A stretch of 64,000 nucleotides of DNA from Bacillota bacterium. GTDB lineage: Bacteria; Bacillota; Sulfobacillia; Sulfobacillales; Sulfobacillaceae. Each line of letters begins with the position of its first letter. Position 1 is the stretch's first letter. Made by a program: the position numbers and the translations under genes. This document shows positions 41,459 to 49,959 of this stretch, piece after piece. The notes under the pieces are model-generated. The model was not told where the DNA came from, did no database searches, and saw only the letters and a program-made list of their open reading frames with translations. Location of the stretch: positions 124,001 through 188,000 of the forward strand of contig JAPNUO010000004.1 in assembly GCA_026627065.1 (NCBI GenBank), written 5' to 3'.

Positions 41459-42727
41459 ATGCCAGCTGAGCCACGCGTCGCGACGGCGCCCGAGAGCAAG
41501 CGGTTCCGTCTAGGGTGGCCTAAAAGGTGGGGGTTCCTTCTTGCGCTTGTGGGCCCCGGCCTCATGGTCATGTTGGCCGACACCGACGTCGGCAGTGCCA
41601 TTACCGCAGCTCAGTCCGGGGTGCGCTGGGGAGATGCCATGATTCTTCCTCAGCTCGTCTTAATGCCGATTTTGTATTTCGTCCAAGAAATGACTGTGCG
41701 TCTTGGCATCGTGACCCAGAAGGGGCACGGAGAAGCCATCCGCGAACATTTCGGCATCGGCTGGGGATTGCTGTCCGTCACCACCCTCTTTTTGGTGGCG
41801 GTAGGGGCGCTCATTACAGAATTCTCCGGGATTGCCGGCGTCTCGGAACTCTTAGGGATCCCGGTGTGGATCGGCGTCAGTTTGGCTGCCCTGATCCTGA
41901 TTGCCATTGGTTTTTCCGGCGCTTATCAACGCGTTGAATGGATTGGCATTGCGCTGGGGTCTCTGGAAGTGGCGTTTTTTGTCACGGCGGCCCTTGCGCA
42001 TCCGAGCGGGACCGCCCTCGTGCATGGCTTGACCACCATTCCGATTACTCAATCGAGCTATTTGTATTTGTTGGCCGCCAATGTCGGTGCGGTCATCATG
42101 CCGTGGATGATTTTTTACCAGCAGGGGGCGGTGATTGACAAGAGGTGGAGCGTGGCCGACATTTCCAAGGCGCGCTGGGATACCGGAATCGGCGCGGTGA
42201 TCACCCAGCTGCTCATGATTGCCATCGTAATGACAGCGGCCTCCACCTTGCGGGCGCACCATGTGACCAACCTCAATTCCGTGGCTCAGATTAGCGCAGG
42301 GTTGACGTCGGTCCTCGGGCCGCTGGCGGGAAAGCTCATCTGGGGCGCCGGCATTGTCGGGGCGGGCTTCGTGGCCGCGTTGGTCGCTTCAGTCGCGGGT
42401 GCCTGGGGCATTAGCGAAGTGCTGGGCATTCCCCATAGTTTCAATCGCCGCATCAAGGAGGCTCCCGGATTTTATGTCATTTATTCCTTAGCCCATGTAG
42501 CGGGCGCCATTTTGGTCATCGCCAGCGTTGATTTGGTTCAGTTGACGGTGGACGTTGAGGTCATGAACGCGATGTTGCTGCCCATCGTGCTCGGATTCTT
42601 GCTGGCCTTGGAAGCTCGCGCGCTGCCGCCCGAGTTTCGCATGCGAGGCGTCTACCGAGGTCTCGTGTATGTGCTCTGCGGCGTCGTGATGGCGTTTGGC
42701 CTTTACACGGTGGTGACTGTGTTTTGA
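41459..42727 (+). CDS. NRAMP-family metal transporter with altered motifs
   Basis: This 422-residue membrane protein has about eleven helices of the NRAMP fold. In helix 1 the canonical DPGN is replaced by DTDVGS (Asp41, Asp43), and in helix 6 the MPH motif is MPW (Met214, Pro215, Trp216). These changes resemble NRAMP-related groups that carry ions other than classic Mn/Fe, for example Mg. ATG follows GAGAGGAGTTC. Overlap by 25 bases with the convergent regulator gene and the operator upstream suggest metal-dependent control. Confidence 0.85.
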   Translation: MPAEPRVATAPESKRFRLGWPKRWGFLLALVGPGLMVMLADTDVGSAITAAQSGVRWGDAMILPQLVLMPILYFVQEMTVRLGIVTQKGHGEAIREHFGIGWGLLSVTTLFLVAVGALITEFSGIAGVSELLGIPVWIGVSLAALILIAIGFSGAYQRVEWIGIALGSLEVAFFVTAALAHPSGTALVHGLTTIPITQSSYLYLLAANVGAVIMPWMIFYQQGAVIDKRWSVADISKARWDTGIGAVITQLLMIAIVMTAASTLRAHHVTNLNSVAQISAGLTSVLGPLAGKLIWGAGIVGAGFVAALVASVAGAWGISEVLGIPHSFNRRIKEAPGFYVIYSLAHVAGAILVIASVDLVQLTVDVEVMNAMLLPIVLGFLLALEARALPPEFRMRGVYRGLVYVLCGVVMAFGLYTVVTVF

Positions 42728-43431
42728 GGTTGATCACGTTCAACCAATTGGCGCACCAGAAGACGGGAGGCAATGGATGCCGGAACTTTGAGCAGGGTAC
42801 CGTCCAGATGGTAGATCAAGCAACTCCCGCTGCTGGGGTCTGACGGGGTGGTCACCCGACACGTTGCTCCCGGGACCAATCCTGCCTGTTCAATCCACTC
42901 TAGGTGTTCCTCCAATCCTTCAAGTTGCTCAAAGATGCGCTCGACAACGTAAAGGCCCGGAGGGGCCGTATCCAGGGTCAGCAGGGGCTCCCACTGCGCC
43001 GACGGCAAGCCGAGGCCTGGAATCGGGTTGCCGTGCGGGCAGGTGCCTGGTCGGCCGAGGTCTTCCCACAAAGCTTCTTCCACCCGATCCGACAGCGCAT
43101 GCTCTAGACGCTCAGCTTCTCGGTGCGCTTCGACGAGATTCAGGCCTAAGCGATCGGCGAGCCACCGCTCCGCCAGTCGATGGCGCCGCACAACAGCCTC
43201 GGCTCGTCTCCACCCTTGTTCAGTCAACCTCACCTCGGGAGTGCGTTGGAGGAGGTCGCCGCGCTTTTCGAGCCGCGTCAGCGCCCGCGATACGCTGACG
43301 GGGGATACGCCCAAATATTCGGCAATGCGCGCTGCCAGGACCTCGCGATTTTCAGTGGTTAGCACGTAAATAGCCTCTAGGTAGGCTTCGGCTCCGACCA
43401 ACCCTTCGTCGTGGCTTGCTTTCGCGCTCAT
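42703..43431 (-). CDS. DtxR/MntR-family metal-dependent repressor
   Basis: This 242-residue regulator has an N-terminal winged helix (EAYLEAIYVLTTENREVLAARIAEYL, VSPVSVSRALTRLE), a dimerisation and metal-binding helix block (AERLEHALSDRVEEAL and CPHGNPIPG) and a C-terminal SH3/FeoA-like domain. It senses Mn or Fe. ATG follows AAGGAGGGATGTC. It converges on the NRAMP-like gene and probably represses it through the palindrome at 41421-41442. Confidence 0.9.
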   Translation of the reverse strand: MSAKASHDEGLVGAEAYLEAIYVLTTENREVLAARIAEYLGVSPVSVSRALTRLEKRGDLLQRTPEVRLTEQGWRRAEAVVRRHRLAERWLADRLGLNLVEAHREAERLEHALSDRVEEALWEDLGRPGTCPHGNPIPGLGLPSAQWEPLLTLDTAPPGLYVVERIFEQLEGLEEHLEWIEQAGLVPGATCRVTTPSDPSSGSCLIYHLDGTLLKVPASIASRLLVRQLVERDQPQNTVTTV

Positions 43432-43487
43432 GACATCCCTCCTTCCCAGGAATCACTGAGGGCCCTCGGTCAAGAGTATCTCTCCTC

Positions 43488-43518
43488 ATTATCGCACAGC
43501 CCGAGCCTTTATCGTCAA
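43488..43518 (-). promoter_or_regulatory. Candidate promoter of the DtxR-family gene
   Basis: On the minus strand TTGACG (43513-43518) and TGCGATAAT (-10 at 43488-43493) are 19 bases apart, an extended -10 arrangement with slightly long spacing. Confidence 0.4.
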
Positions 43519-43602
43519 GTTGTCGCGGCGGTGCTCGCGAGCATACCGCGAGCCGCCGCCGCATATAACGGGAAAGCTGGACTTGCCAAAGAGGTGGCGC
43601 CC

Positions 43603-44244
43603 GTGTTAGATGCAAAAGCAACGGTCAGCCACGCCCTCCGCGCGTGGATTGGCATTTGGCGATGGTGGCCGGGATCCGGAAGCCGAGTGAATGTTTACCC
43701 CCTCTTTGCGGCCATAACCACAGGGACTGCGGTCGGCGTGGCCCTTCCCGCGACGGTGGGCGGGTTGACCGCGCACGGATTGACTCTGTTAGGCCGGCTT
43801 TTGACAAATTTTGTGGTGGCGCTGATCGTCGTCACATTGTTTCCCGCCGGCGTCAAAGCATGCACAGACCAGCTCAGCCAGAATCCTTTCCGCCTGGCTG
43901 CCGTAGGCGCGTGTGGATGGCTTGCCTGGGCCCTTTTGGTGACGGTTCTTGCCGTTCTCATCGTTGGCCTTCCCGTGGCGGCGGCGCTGACCCTATTCGG
44001 CCTTGTGGTCGCTTTGCTGGCCAACGCCATTGCCATTCAATGGGTGGGCCTCAGCCTGGTGGCCCGCATCCGCTCTCAAAGGCTTCAGGACCCTTATGCG
44101 GCGTTAGCCGTGGGGGCTTTGGCCGTGACGCTGGGCGAAATGGTGCCATTGGTCGGGGCGCTCGTCAGAGCGCTGACCCTAGTGGTCGGACTGGGAGCGC
44201 TACTCGTTACCCGACTTCAGGCGGTCAGCGAACGATGGCCTTAG
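43603..44244 (+). CDS. Hypothetical multi-spanning membrane protein
   Basis: This protein has about 213 residues, with some five hydrophobic helices from residue 25 to the end (VYPLFAAITTGTAVGVALPA, LLTNFVVALIVVTLFP, LAWALLVTVLAVLIVGLPVA). The helix pattern with LLTNFVVALIV and GLPVAAALTLFGL recalls the membrane part found beside bactofilin-like domains, but no firm family is claimed. GTG at 43603 follows AAGAGGTGG; the open frame extends upstream into the regulator promoter. Confidence 0.6.
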   Translation: MLDAKATVSHALRAWIGIWRWWPGSGSRVNVYPLFAAITTGTAVGVALPATVGGLTAHGLTLLGRLLTNFVVALIVVTLFPAGVKACTDQLSQNPFRLAAVGACGWLAWALLVTVLAVLIVGLPVAAALTLFGLVVALLANAIAIQWVGLSLVARIRSQRLQDPYAALAVGALAVTLGEMVPLVGALVRALTLVVGLGALLVTRLQAVSERWP

Positions 44245-44834
44245 CCGTGCGGCGACTGCAAGGAAAACGCTTCTAAGGTGCGGTAGCGGGCGCCGGTGGG
44301 CGTTAAGGTGCTATGCATTAGCAGGACCTGGGTGAACTGATCGGTTGTGGACGGCCAGGGCGGCAAAGACGGCATTGGCGAGGCCTCATGCACCCGCAGC
44401 AGCGTGATGTGGGGCGTCCAGCGTTCGCGCGCGGTGTCGAGCCCGAGCCCCGCTTCCATCATCGAGCTCTGCAGCCGGCGCTGAAATGCGAGCAAGGCAC
44501 CAGGGGGGCGGCTTTGTCCCACCCAAATGACCCGAGGGTGTTCGCGTGGCCCAAACCTCCCCACGGTGTCCCAGTGCACCGTAAAGGGCTCGGACGCCAT
44601 GACGCTGCGCGCGATAGCAACGATTTCATCGACGCGGGTCGGTTCCACGTCCCCGAGAAAATAAAGGGTCAAGTGGAGCGCCTCACGGGCCGGATAGGCG
44701 CCGCGCCAGCCGCGGCGCCTCAGGCTTTCCTGATATTGGACGCATTGCTCCGCCACTGCAGGCGAAATAGGACAGGCGAGAAATAACCGTAAGGGTGAAC
44801 TGTTTCCCACTGAACCGTTTCCCACGGGCTTCAC
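44241..44834 (-). CDS. thpR: RNA 2',3'-cyclic phosphodiesterase
   Basis: This 197-residue 2H phosphoesterase has the two catalytic HxTL/HITL motifs (LHLTLYFLGDV and WTPHITLLRV). It hydrolyses 2',3'-cyclic phosphate ends of RNA or related ligation substrates. GTG at 44834 follows AGGAGGGAGG closely and was preferred to an ATG 69 bases upstream. The gene is convergent with the membrane protein gene and their ends overlap by four bases. Confidence 0.85.
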   Translation of the reverse strand: MKPVGNGSVGNSSPLRLFLACPISPAVAEQCVQYQESLRRRGWRGAYPAREALHLTLYFLGDVEPTRVDEIVAIARSVMASEPFTVHWDTVGRFGPREHPRVIWVGQSRPPGALLAFQRRLQSSMMEAGLGLDTARERWTPHITLLRVHEASPMPSLPPWPSTTDQFTQVLLMHSTLTPTGARYRTLEAFSLQSPHG

Positions 44835-44965
44835 GAAGCCTCCCTCCTGCCTTGGCGCCAAGCGTCGCCTCTGTCTCATTATATAGCCGAAACTGGAGAC
44901 CATCGCCTTGGTGCATTTCCCAAATTTACCACAAGATCCTTGACGCTTGTCACAGAGCCTGTTAT

Positions 44966-45002
44966 CTTAAGATTTGCTGAACCATCCTTAAGATTAGCTG
45001 AA
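44966..45002. repeat. Tandem 16-bp direct repeats upstream of the Lys/Thr-rich gene
   Basis: CTTAAGATTTGCTGAA at 44966-44981 and CTTAAGATTAGCTGAA at 44987-45002 differ at one base and have a period of 21, two helical turns. The second copy reaches into the ribosome site. The layout fits a regulator binding on one face of the DNA. Confidence 0.7.
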
Positions 45003-45015
45003 AGGAAGGGTGTCT

Positions 45016-45315
45016 ATGCGTAAGACGTGGCAAAAAATGTTGGCCTTGTTGTCTTTGCTTGCGGGCCTGGTGGCTTTAGGCGTGCCGTCGTCGGTGGCCG
45101 CCCAATCCCTCCCGCAGCATCAAGCGGCGGTAAGCGTCAAGAGCGCGGCCCACGCCAAGAAAACCGACACTAAGAAGACCGACACCAAGAAGACTACCAC
45201 GAAGAAGACTACTACCAAGAAGACGACAACCAAGAAAAAGGTGACGACCAAAGCCAAGAGCAAGGCCACCAAGAAGACGGTCAAGTCCAAGGCGAAAAAG
45301 TCCAAGAAGAGCTAG
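45016..45315 (+). CDS. Secreted Lys/Thr-rich repeat polypeptide
   Basis: This 99-residue protein has a typical signal peptide (basic MRKTWQK, hydrophobic core LALLSLLAGLVALGV, cleavage near SSVAAQ) and a mature part dominated by TKK and TDTKK repeats, then Lys/Ala/Ser-rich sequence resembling histone H1 tails. It would be highly basic and unfolded outside the membrane, perhaps binding cell-wall polymers, DNA or mineral surfaces; that is inference. ATG follows AGGAAGGG. A strong hairpin follows the gene. Confidence 0.75.
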   Translation: MRKTWQKMLALLSLLAGLVALGVPSSVAAQSLPQHQAAVSVKSAAHAKKTDTKKTDTKKTTTKKTTTKKTTTKKKVTTKAKSKATKKTVKSKAKKSKKS

Positions 45316-45330
45316 GGTAGACGATAATGT

Positions 45331-45363
45331 GCGGTGCCCCGTGAGGTACGGGGCACCGCGCCT
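45331..45363 (+). terminator. Hairpin terminator after the Lys/Thr-rich gene
   Basis: GCGGTGCCCCGT and ACGGGGCACCGC form a perfect 12-pair stem with loop GAGGT. Only a short T-run (GCCTTTT) follows. Confidence 0.7.
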
Positions 45364-45386
45364 TTTGAGGAGAACACCAAGGGTTC

Positions 45387-46997
45387 TTAGTCCAACGCCC
45401 GGAATCCGCGCGGGAAGCGCTCATTCACTTGGACGGGAAGGCGACCGCGCGCCGGAGCGCCAAACAAGGCGCGGAGCGCCGCTTCCGCCATCCACGCCGT
45501 GTCTTCGTAAAGAGCCAACACGGCTCCTTGGGTGCCGGTGAGTCCGGTGACATCGTAGGGGCTTCGGAGCAAGAAAATCGCACTGTGGGGAAGGCGTTCC
45601 GCCAGACGGTTGACGAGCGTTAAATAGTCGGCGTGCAACCCGTTGATGCCCATCAAAAGGAGATCGTGTTGCTGTAAGGTCTCGATGAAGAGGTCTTCCG
45701 TCGGATAGGGGGTCCGGCATTCCGGAAAGTGGTATTCCGCGACAGTGGCGTGCGGCGCGATCCTGCGCATTGCCTGAGCAAGCAATGGGCGAGGTTCCTC
45801 GGACCCTGCTGCAATCATGGTGGGCATGCGGTCGTCAACCAGGACAGCCACCGTGTTCAGGCGATCCACCGGAGGAAAGGAACCCGCTGGCCGCCGAAGC
45901 CAAGTGACAGCGTCCGGTGCCAATTGGCGCTGAAGATTCTGCGATTGGGCGAGTAATGTTGGCCATGCCGCCGGGTCCGGCGGCGGGGCGGTGAGACGCC
46001 TCGCCTTAAGCTCGGTCACGCGCTGGTAGGCCTCGTCAATCCGGGACAGACTGAGTTCGCCCGAAGCAACTGCCTCTTGAATTGCGTGGAGCGCGGCGAG
46101 CTGGCGATCCAGGCGGTGCGAGACCATGACCATATCCGCGCCCGCTTTGAGGGCTTCGACCGCTCCACGGCCGACGCCAACCGTCTCGGAAATGGCGTTC
46201 ATCTCGAGACAATCTGTAATGATGAGACCCGTAAATCCGAGCTCTTGGCGCAGCAATTTCGTGAGCACGCGGTAGGACAGGGTGGCCGGAATGCCGTCTG
46301 GCTCTACCGCGGGGAAGACCACGTGGGCAGTCATGATGGCATCGATCTGGGCGCGAATCGCGGCTTTGAACGGGACGAGCTCCATGCGGTCGAGGCGGTC
46401 GCGCGTATGGCGGATTACGGGAAGATCTCGGTGCGAATCCACCTCCGTGTCGCCGTGCCCCGGAAAATGTTTGCCGCAGGCGATGACGCCGCGTGATTGC
46501 AACCCGCTGGCGAAAGCGACGCCGAAGTCGGCAACCGCGTCCGCCACATCGCCGAAGGACCGGACGCCAATGACGGGATTGGCCGGATTGTTGTTCACGT
46601 CGAGAACTGGGGCCAGATTCATATTAATGCCGAGGTGCGTCAAGAGGTTGGCCGTCAGGGCGCCGGTCGCACGCGCGTTGTCCGGCTGCTGGGTGGCGCC
46701 GAGCGCCATGTTGCCCGGCAGTCCCGGCACCTCGGGCGGCAGACGCCTGACGACGCCGTTTTCTTGGTCCGCGGCGATGATCAGGGGATAGTTCTGACCC
46801 TCATCCCGCGCAAGCTTCTGCAGCGTCGTGGTTAGCGTGCGGCATTGCTCGGCTGACGCAATGTTGCGGCTGAAGAAGATGACGTTTCCTATATGATAGG
46901 TACGAATAAGATCGGCAAAGCTGTCCGGCACGGTATGGCCGTCAAACCCAAACATCAACAGTTGACCGATTTTCTCTAGCAATTTGGGATCAGCCAT
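45387..46997 (-). CDS. nagZ: Beta-N-acetylglucosaminidase, GH3
   Basis: This 536-residue GH3 enzyme has the NagZ catalytic loop KHFPGHGDTEVDSHRDLP, the nucleophile Asp in IITDCLEMNAIS, and a C-terminal GH3 domain of about 190 residues as in Bacillus NagZ. It removes GlcNAc from cell-wall fragments. No signal peptide is visible (MADPKLLEKIGQLL), in contrast to secreted Bacillus NagZ, so it probably works in the cytoplasm. It is the last gene of the minus-strand recycling cluster, 14 bases after namZ. Confidence 0.93.
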   Translation of the reverse strand: MADPKLLEKIGQLLMFGFDGHTVPDSFADLIRTYHIGNVIFFSRNIASAEQCRTLTTTLQKLARDEGQNYPLIIAADQENGVVRRLPPEVPGLPGNMALGATQQPDNARATGALTANLLTHLGINMNLAPVLDVNNNPANPVIGVRSFGDVADAVADFGVAFASGLQSRGVIACGKHFPGHGDTEVDSHRDLPVIRHTRDRLDRMELVPFKAAIRAQIDAIMTAHVVFPAVEPDGIPATLSYRVLTKLLRQELGFTGLIITDCLEMNAISETVGVGRGAVEALKAGADMVMVSHRLDRQLAALHAIQEAVASGELSLSRIDEAYQRVTELKARRLTAPPPDPAAWPTLLAQSQNLQRQLAPDAVTWLRRPAGSFPPVDRLNTVAVLVDDRMPTMIAAGSEEPRPLLAQAMRRIAPHATVAEYHFPECRTPYPTEDLFIETLQQHDLLLMGINGLHADYLTLVNRLAERLPHSAIFLLRSPYDVTGLTGTQGAVLALYEDTAWMAEAALRALFGAPARGRLPVQVNERFPRGFRALD

Positions 46998-47011
46998 GAT
47001 ACGTTCGCTCC

Positions 47012-48166
47012 TTATCGGTACAAGAGATACGGGCCAACACGCTCGCGAAACTGGGCGTGAATTTCGGCTTCGGCGGCAAAGTAATCGTCCACGGCGTGTT
47101 GGGCAATAGCGTGGCGCAGCGCGGGATCGCCAGCCAATAAATCGAAAAAGGGCACGCGGCCGTCCCCCTCCGAAGTCCAGTGAAACAGCTCGGGATACAG
47201 CGTGTGGATTCCCTCTAGCAAGGTGATGCCTGCCCTCAGGCTATGCAGTGCTTGGGCATCGGTCACATGAAGCTGCACCCCGCTGACCAGCTCTCCGGCG
47301 TACAGCGATCGCCAGGGAACGAAGTAGACGGGGCGTGCGCGAATTCCTCTCAAGCCTTTGGCGTTAAACCAGTCGGCGAGGCGATGGCCGTCGATCCAAG
47401 GGGCGCCGATCCACTCAAAAGGGTGCGTGGTTCCTCGCCCGACACTGACGTTGGTGCCCTCAAATAGACAAGTACCGGGGTAGAGCAGGGTCATGTCAAA
47501 GTGTGTGGTGTTGGGAGAGGAAGACACAAAAGGCAACCCCGTGTCTGGCCACAGCATGGACCGCGACCATCCTGCGGCGGGGATGACGTGGAGGGTGAGC
47601 CGGGGAAAAAATTCGCCCTGAATCAGTCGGGCTTCTTCGCCCAGGGTGAGCCCATGTCGGATAGGGACGGGCAACTTGCCGACAAAGGAGGAATATTGCG
47701 GCTCCACGAGATGTCCCTCGCGCTGCAATCCCCCGAGGGGATTGGGGCGGTCGAGCACAATGACCGGAAGGCCTGCCTCTTGAGCGGCTTCCAAGGTGTA
47801 ATAGAGGGTACTGGCGTTGGTATAGTATCGCGTGCCGATGTCAAACAAGTCGACGATTAACGCATCCAAATCCTTCAGGTCACCCGGCAGCGGGGCTTTG
47901 TGCTGCCCGTAGAGGCTGACGGCCTCGAGTCCGCTATGGGGATCCGCCGCGCGGTTAACGACCTCCCCCTCGCGGGCCGCATTCAAGACACCGTGCTCAG
48001 GCCCGAAAAGGCGCACCAGCTGGCAGTCGTCAGAGGAAAGGAAGCGGTCAATGACGGGAATCAATGCGCTGTCGGTCATTGCGTAGTGACTGACGAGGCC
48101 CAACCGCCGGCCTTGGATAAGCGGACGGTGGTGGAGAAAGAGTTGATCGACGCCGAGCGATACCAT
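47012..48166 (-). CDS. namZ: Exo-beta-N-acetylmuramidase NamZ (DUF1343)
   Basis: This 384-residue DUF1343 protein has the characteristic blocks LVRLFGPEHG, VSLYGQHKAPL, DLFDIGTRYYT, DRPNPLGG and YPGTCLFEGTNVSVGRGT. NamZ of Bacillus removes MurNAc from the non-reducing end of muropeptides. There is no signal peptide from the ATG chosen at 48166 (GGGAGG upstream); the longer open frame to 48223 does not add one. It is 11 bases downstream of the PIG-L gene and 14 upstream of nagZ. Confidence 0.92.
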   Translation of the reverse strand: MVSLGVDQLFLHHRPLIQGRRLGLVSHYAMTDSALIPVIDRFLSSDDCQLVRLFGPEHGVLNAAREGEVVNRAADPHSGLEAVSLYGQHKAPLPGDLKDLDALIVDLFDIGTRYYTNASTLYYTLEAAQEAGLPVIVLDRPNPLGGLQREGHLVEPQYSSFVGKLPVPIRHGLTLGEEARLIQGEFFPRLTLHVIPAAGWSRSMLWPDTGLPFVSSSPNTTHFDMTLLYPGTCLFEGTNVSVGRGTTHPFEWIGAPWIDGHRLADWFNAKGLRGIRARPVYFVPWRSLYAGELVSGVQLHVTDAQALHSLRAGITLLEGIHTLYPELFHWTSEGDGRVPFFDLLAGDPALRHAIAQHAVDDYFAAEAEIHAQFRERVGPYLLYR

Positions 48167-48177
48167 GAGTGCCTCCC

Positions 48178-48876
48178 TTAGTTGGTGCTGCCCAGACCGG
48201 ACAAGCGCACGCGACGCGACCACCGGGGCCGGGCGAATGCTTGCGCGCGCGGGTAACCGTTGGGCAGCCCGCGCACGACCATGAGCGATTGATAGTAGGT
48301 GAGATACGGAAATCCGGTTTCGCCGCGGGCATAGGCGTATTCGGATGCGGCGTTGAGCCAGAGGTGATAAGCGTCGTCGCGAATGGCGACGAACACGTCA
48401 GGCTGATAATCAAAGGGATCTTCCCAGTTGTCTGCGTAGTATATTTGGGACACGCCGTGGGCGGGCCACGGCCGCTCAAAGGCCGCTAATTCGGCGTAAA
48501 AGACTGCGTCTTCCACAATCAGGTGCGTATTGGCGTGATCCTTGTGGATGCTTTCCTTCCAATGGGTGATGATAAGGGCGGGCTTCTCTTCACGGATGAT
48601 ATCGGCCACCTCCCACTTGACCGTCTCCGTCACCGGCAGTTCCCCGTCGCCATACGCCAGAAAGCGTGCCCGGGCACCGATAGTGGACGCAAAAGCCTCA
48701 GCTTCTGCAATCTTTTGCCTTCGATATTGGTCTGGAGTGAGTGTGGGGTGGCCTTTTTCGCCCGGGGTCAAGTGCAAGAAGACCACTTCATGGCCGTCAA
48801 GCACTGCCTGGGCTAACGCGGCGCCTGCCGTTAAATCCATATCGCCAGCGTGACCGCCAATGGCCAAGATTTTCAT
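48178..48876 (-). CDS. PIG-L family deacetylase
   Basis: This 232-residue PIG-L/LmbE-type protein has the first metal motif in the variant form GGHAGDMDLTAG (canonically HPDDE), GEKGHPTLTPDQYR and the second motif WKESIHKDHANTH. Members are zinc N-deacetylases of GlcNAc-type sugars. No signal peptide is seen, so the substrate would be an intracellular amino sugar. The start is uncertain: ATG 48876 gives the usual N-terminus, while ATG 48897 is in frame upstream. Confidence 0.85.
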   Translation of the reverse strand: MKILAIGGHAGDMDLTAGAALAQAVLDGHEVVFLHLTPGEKGHPTLTPDQYRRQKIAEAEAFASTIGARARFLAYGDGELPVTETVKWEVADIIREEKPALIITHWKESIHKDHANTHLIVEDAVFYAELAAFERPWPAHGVSQIYYADNWEDPFDYQPDVFVAIRDDAYHLWLNAASEYAYARGETGFPYLTYYQSLMVVRGLPNGYPRAQAFARPRWSRRVRLSGLGSTN

Positions 48877-48985
48877 GATGGTGCGGTTCTGCCTCATCGC
48901 GCGACGAACCGCTTCCTCCCTTCCTCGGATATCTAGATGTTAAGACATTCTAGCCAAAATTCATACCTCATGCGGCCGACAATCG

Positions 48986-49942
48986 TTAGGGATGACGTGC
49001 GGTGAGAGTCTTCTTCATGATGTCAAAGCGACGCGTTACGGAAAAACCGGCGCGGCGATAAAGGTGGCCAGCAGGCTCGTTTTCGCCAGTCCAGAGGAAC
49101 CAGGCGCCGTGAAGCCCCTCCTGCCGCATTTGTTCTAAACAGCGGTATAAAAGAATCTTCCCCAAGCCGGTGCCGCGCAAAGAGGAGGCGACGCCAAAGG
49201 GACCGAAGCGCTCGGCGACGCCATCATAGCCGCCATAGAGAGCGAATCCTACGACGACGTCCTGTCGGCGTGCAATCAGCGTGTGAGACATTGGGACGCC
49301 GGCCTTAATGGCCTCACGAATTGCCCGAGTCCAGTCGGGGTCGAATTCCCGTTGAGTGAATTCTAAAACCGCTGCGACAAAGGGCAAGGTGAGCGGTTCG
49401 ACCAAATATCCTTCGCCACGGCGCCTGGCTTCAAGATCGCGCACCTCGTCGGGAATGGCGAAACCGACGAGATTCTTGTCCATGGCCACGGCCTGGTACA
49501 GCGTGCGAAAGCCGTGCGACTCCAACAGGTGGGCAGCGATGGGGTATTGCGCGCGATCGAGTCCCGGTACAAAGTAATTTGGGGCGTAGGAAGCAAAATA
49601 AATTTGCTGGCGGCCACGGGCGAGAAAGTATTTGTCCGCTGCCTCTAAGAGAGCGTGGCCGATGCCGCGTCGGCGATAGTCTGGATGCACGAAAAAGGCG
49701 GTGATCCAGCCGCTTTCGGGTTCGAGATCAGTCCCCATCATGGGTGTGGAGCGGACGACAGCAATCAATCCGCCCACGATGCGGCCGCCCTCCTCCGCCA
49801 CGAGAACGCCCTCACGATCGAAGTTCACGTCGGTGAGGACACGGTTTAAGAAGATCCGTTCGCTAATGCCGTCTTGAGGCATCGCCTGGTTCCAGCAGGC
49901 TATCCACGCCGCAGCGTCAGTGCTGCGAAATGTTCGAATCAC
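48986..49942 (-). CDS. GNAT acetyltransferase, two-domain
   Basis: This 318-residue protein contains two GNAT domains. The first has WITAFFVHPDYRRRGIGHALLEAA, the second FGPFGVASSLRGTGLGKILLYRCLEQM with FLWTGENEPAGHLYRRAGF. Both acetyl-CoA loops look intact. GTG at 49942 follows AAGGAGGAACCCGC. It stands in the muropeptide cluster next to another GNAT gene, so an amino sugar or peptide amine is a plausible acceptor, which is inference. Confidence 0.8.
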   Translation of the reverse strand: MIRTFRSTDAAAWIACWNQAMPQDGISERIFLNRVLTDVNFDREGVLVAEEGGRIVGGLIAVVRSTPMMGTDLEPESGWITAFFVHPDYRRRGIGHALLEAADKYFLARGRQQIYFASYAPNYFVPGLDRAQYPIAAHLLESHGFRTLYQAVAMDKNLVGFAIPDEVRDLEARRRGEGYLVEPLTLPFVAAVLEFTQREFDPDWTRAIREAIKAGVPMSHTLIARRQDVVVGFALYGGYDGVAERFGPFGVASSLRGTGLGKILLYRCLEQMRQEGLHGAWFLWTGENEPAGHLYRRAGFSVTRRFDIMKKTLTARHP

Positions 49943-49959
49943 GCGGGTTCCTCCTTGAT

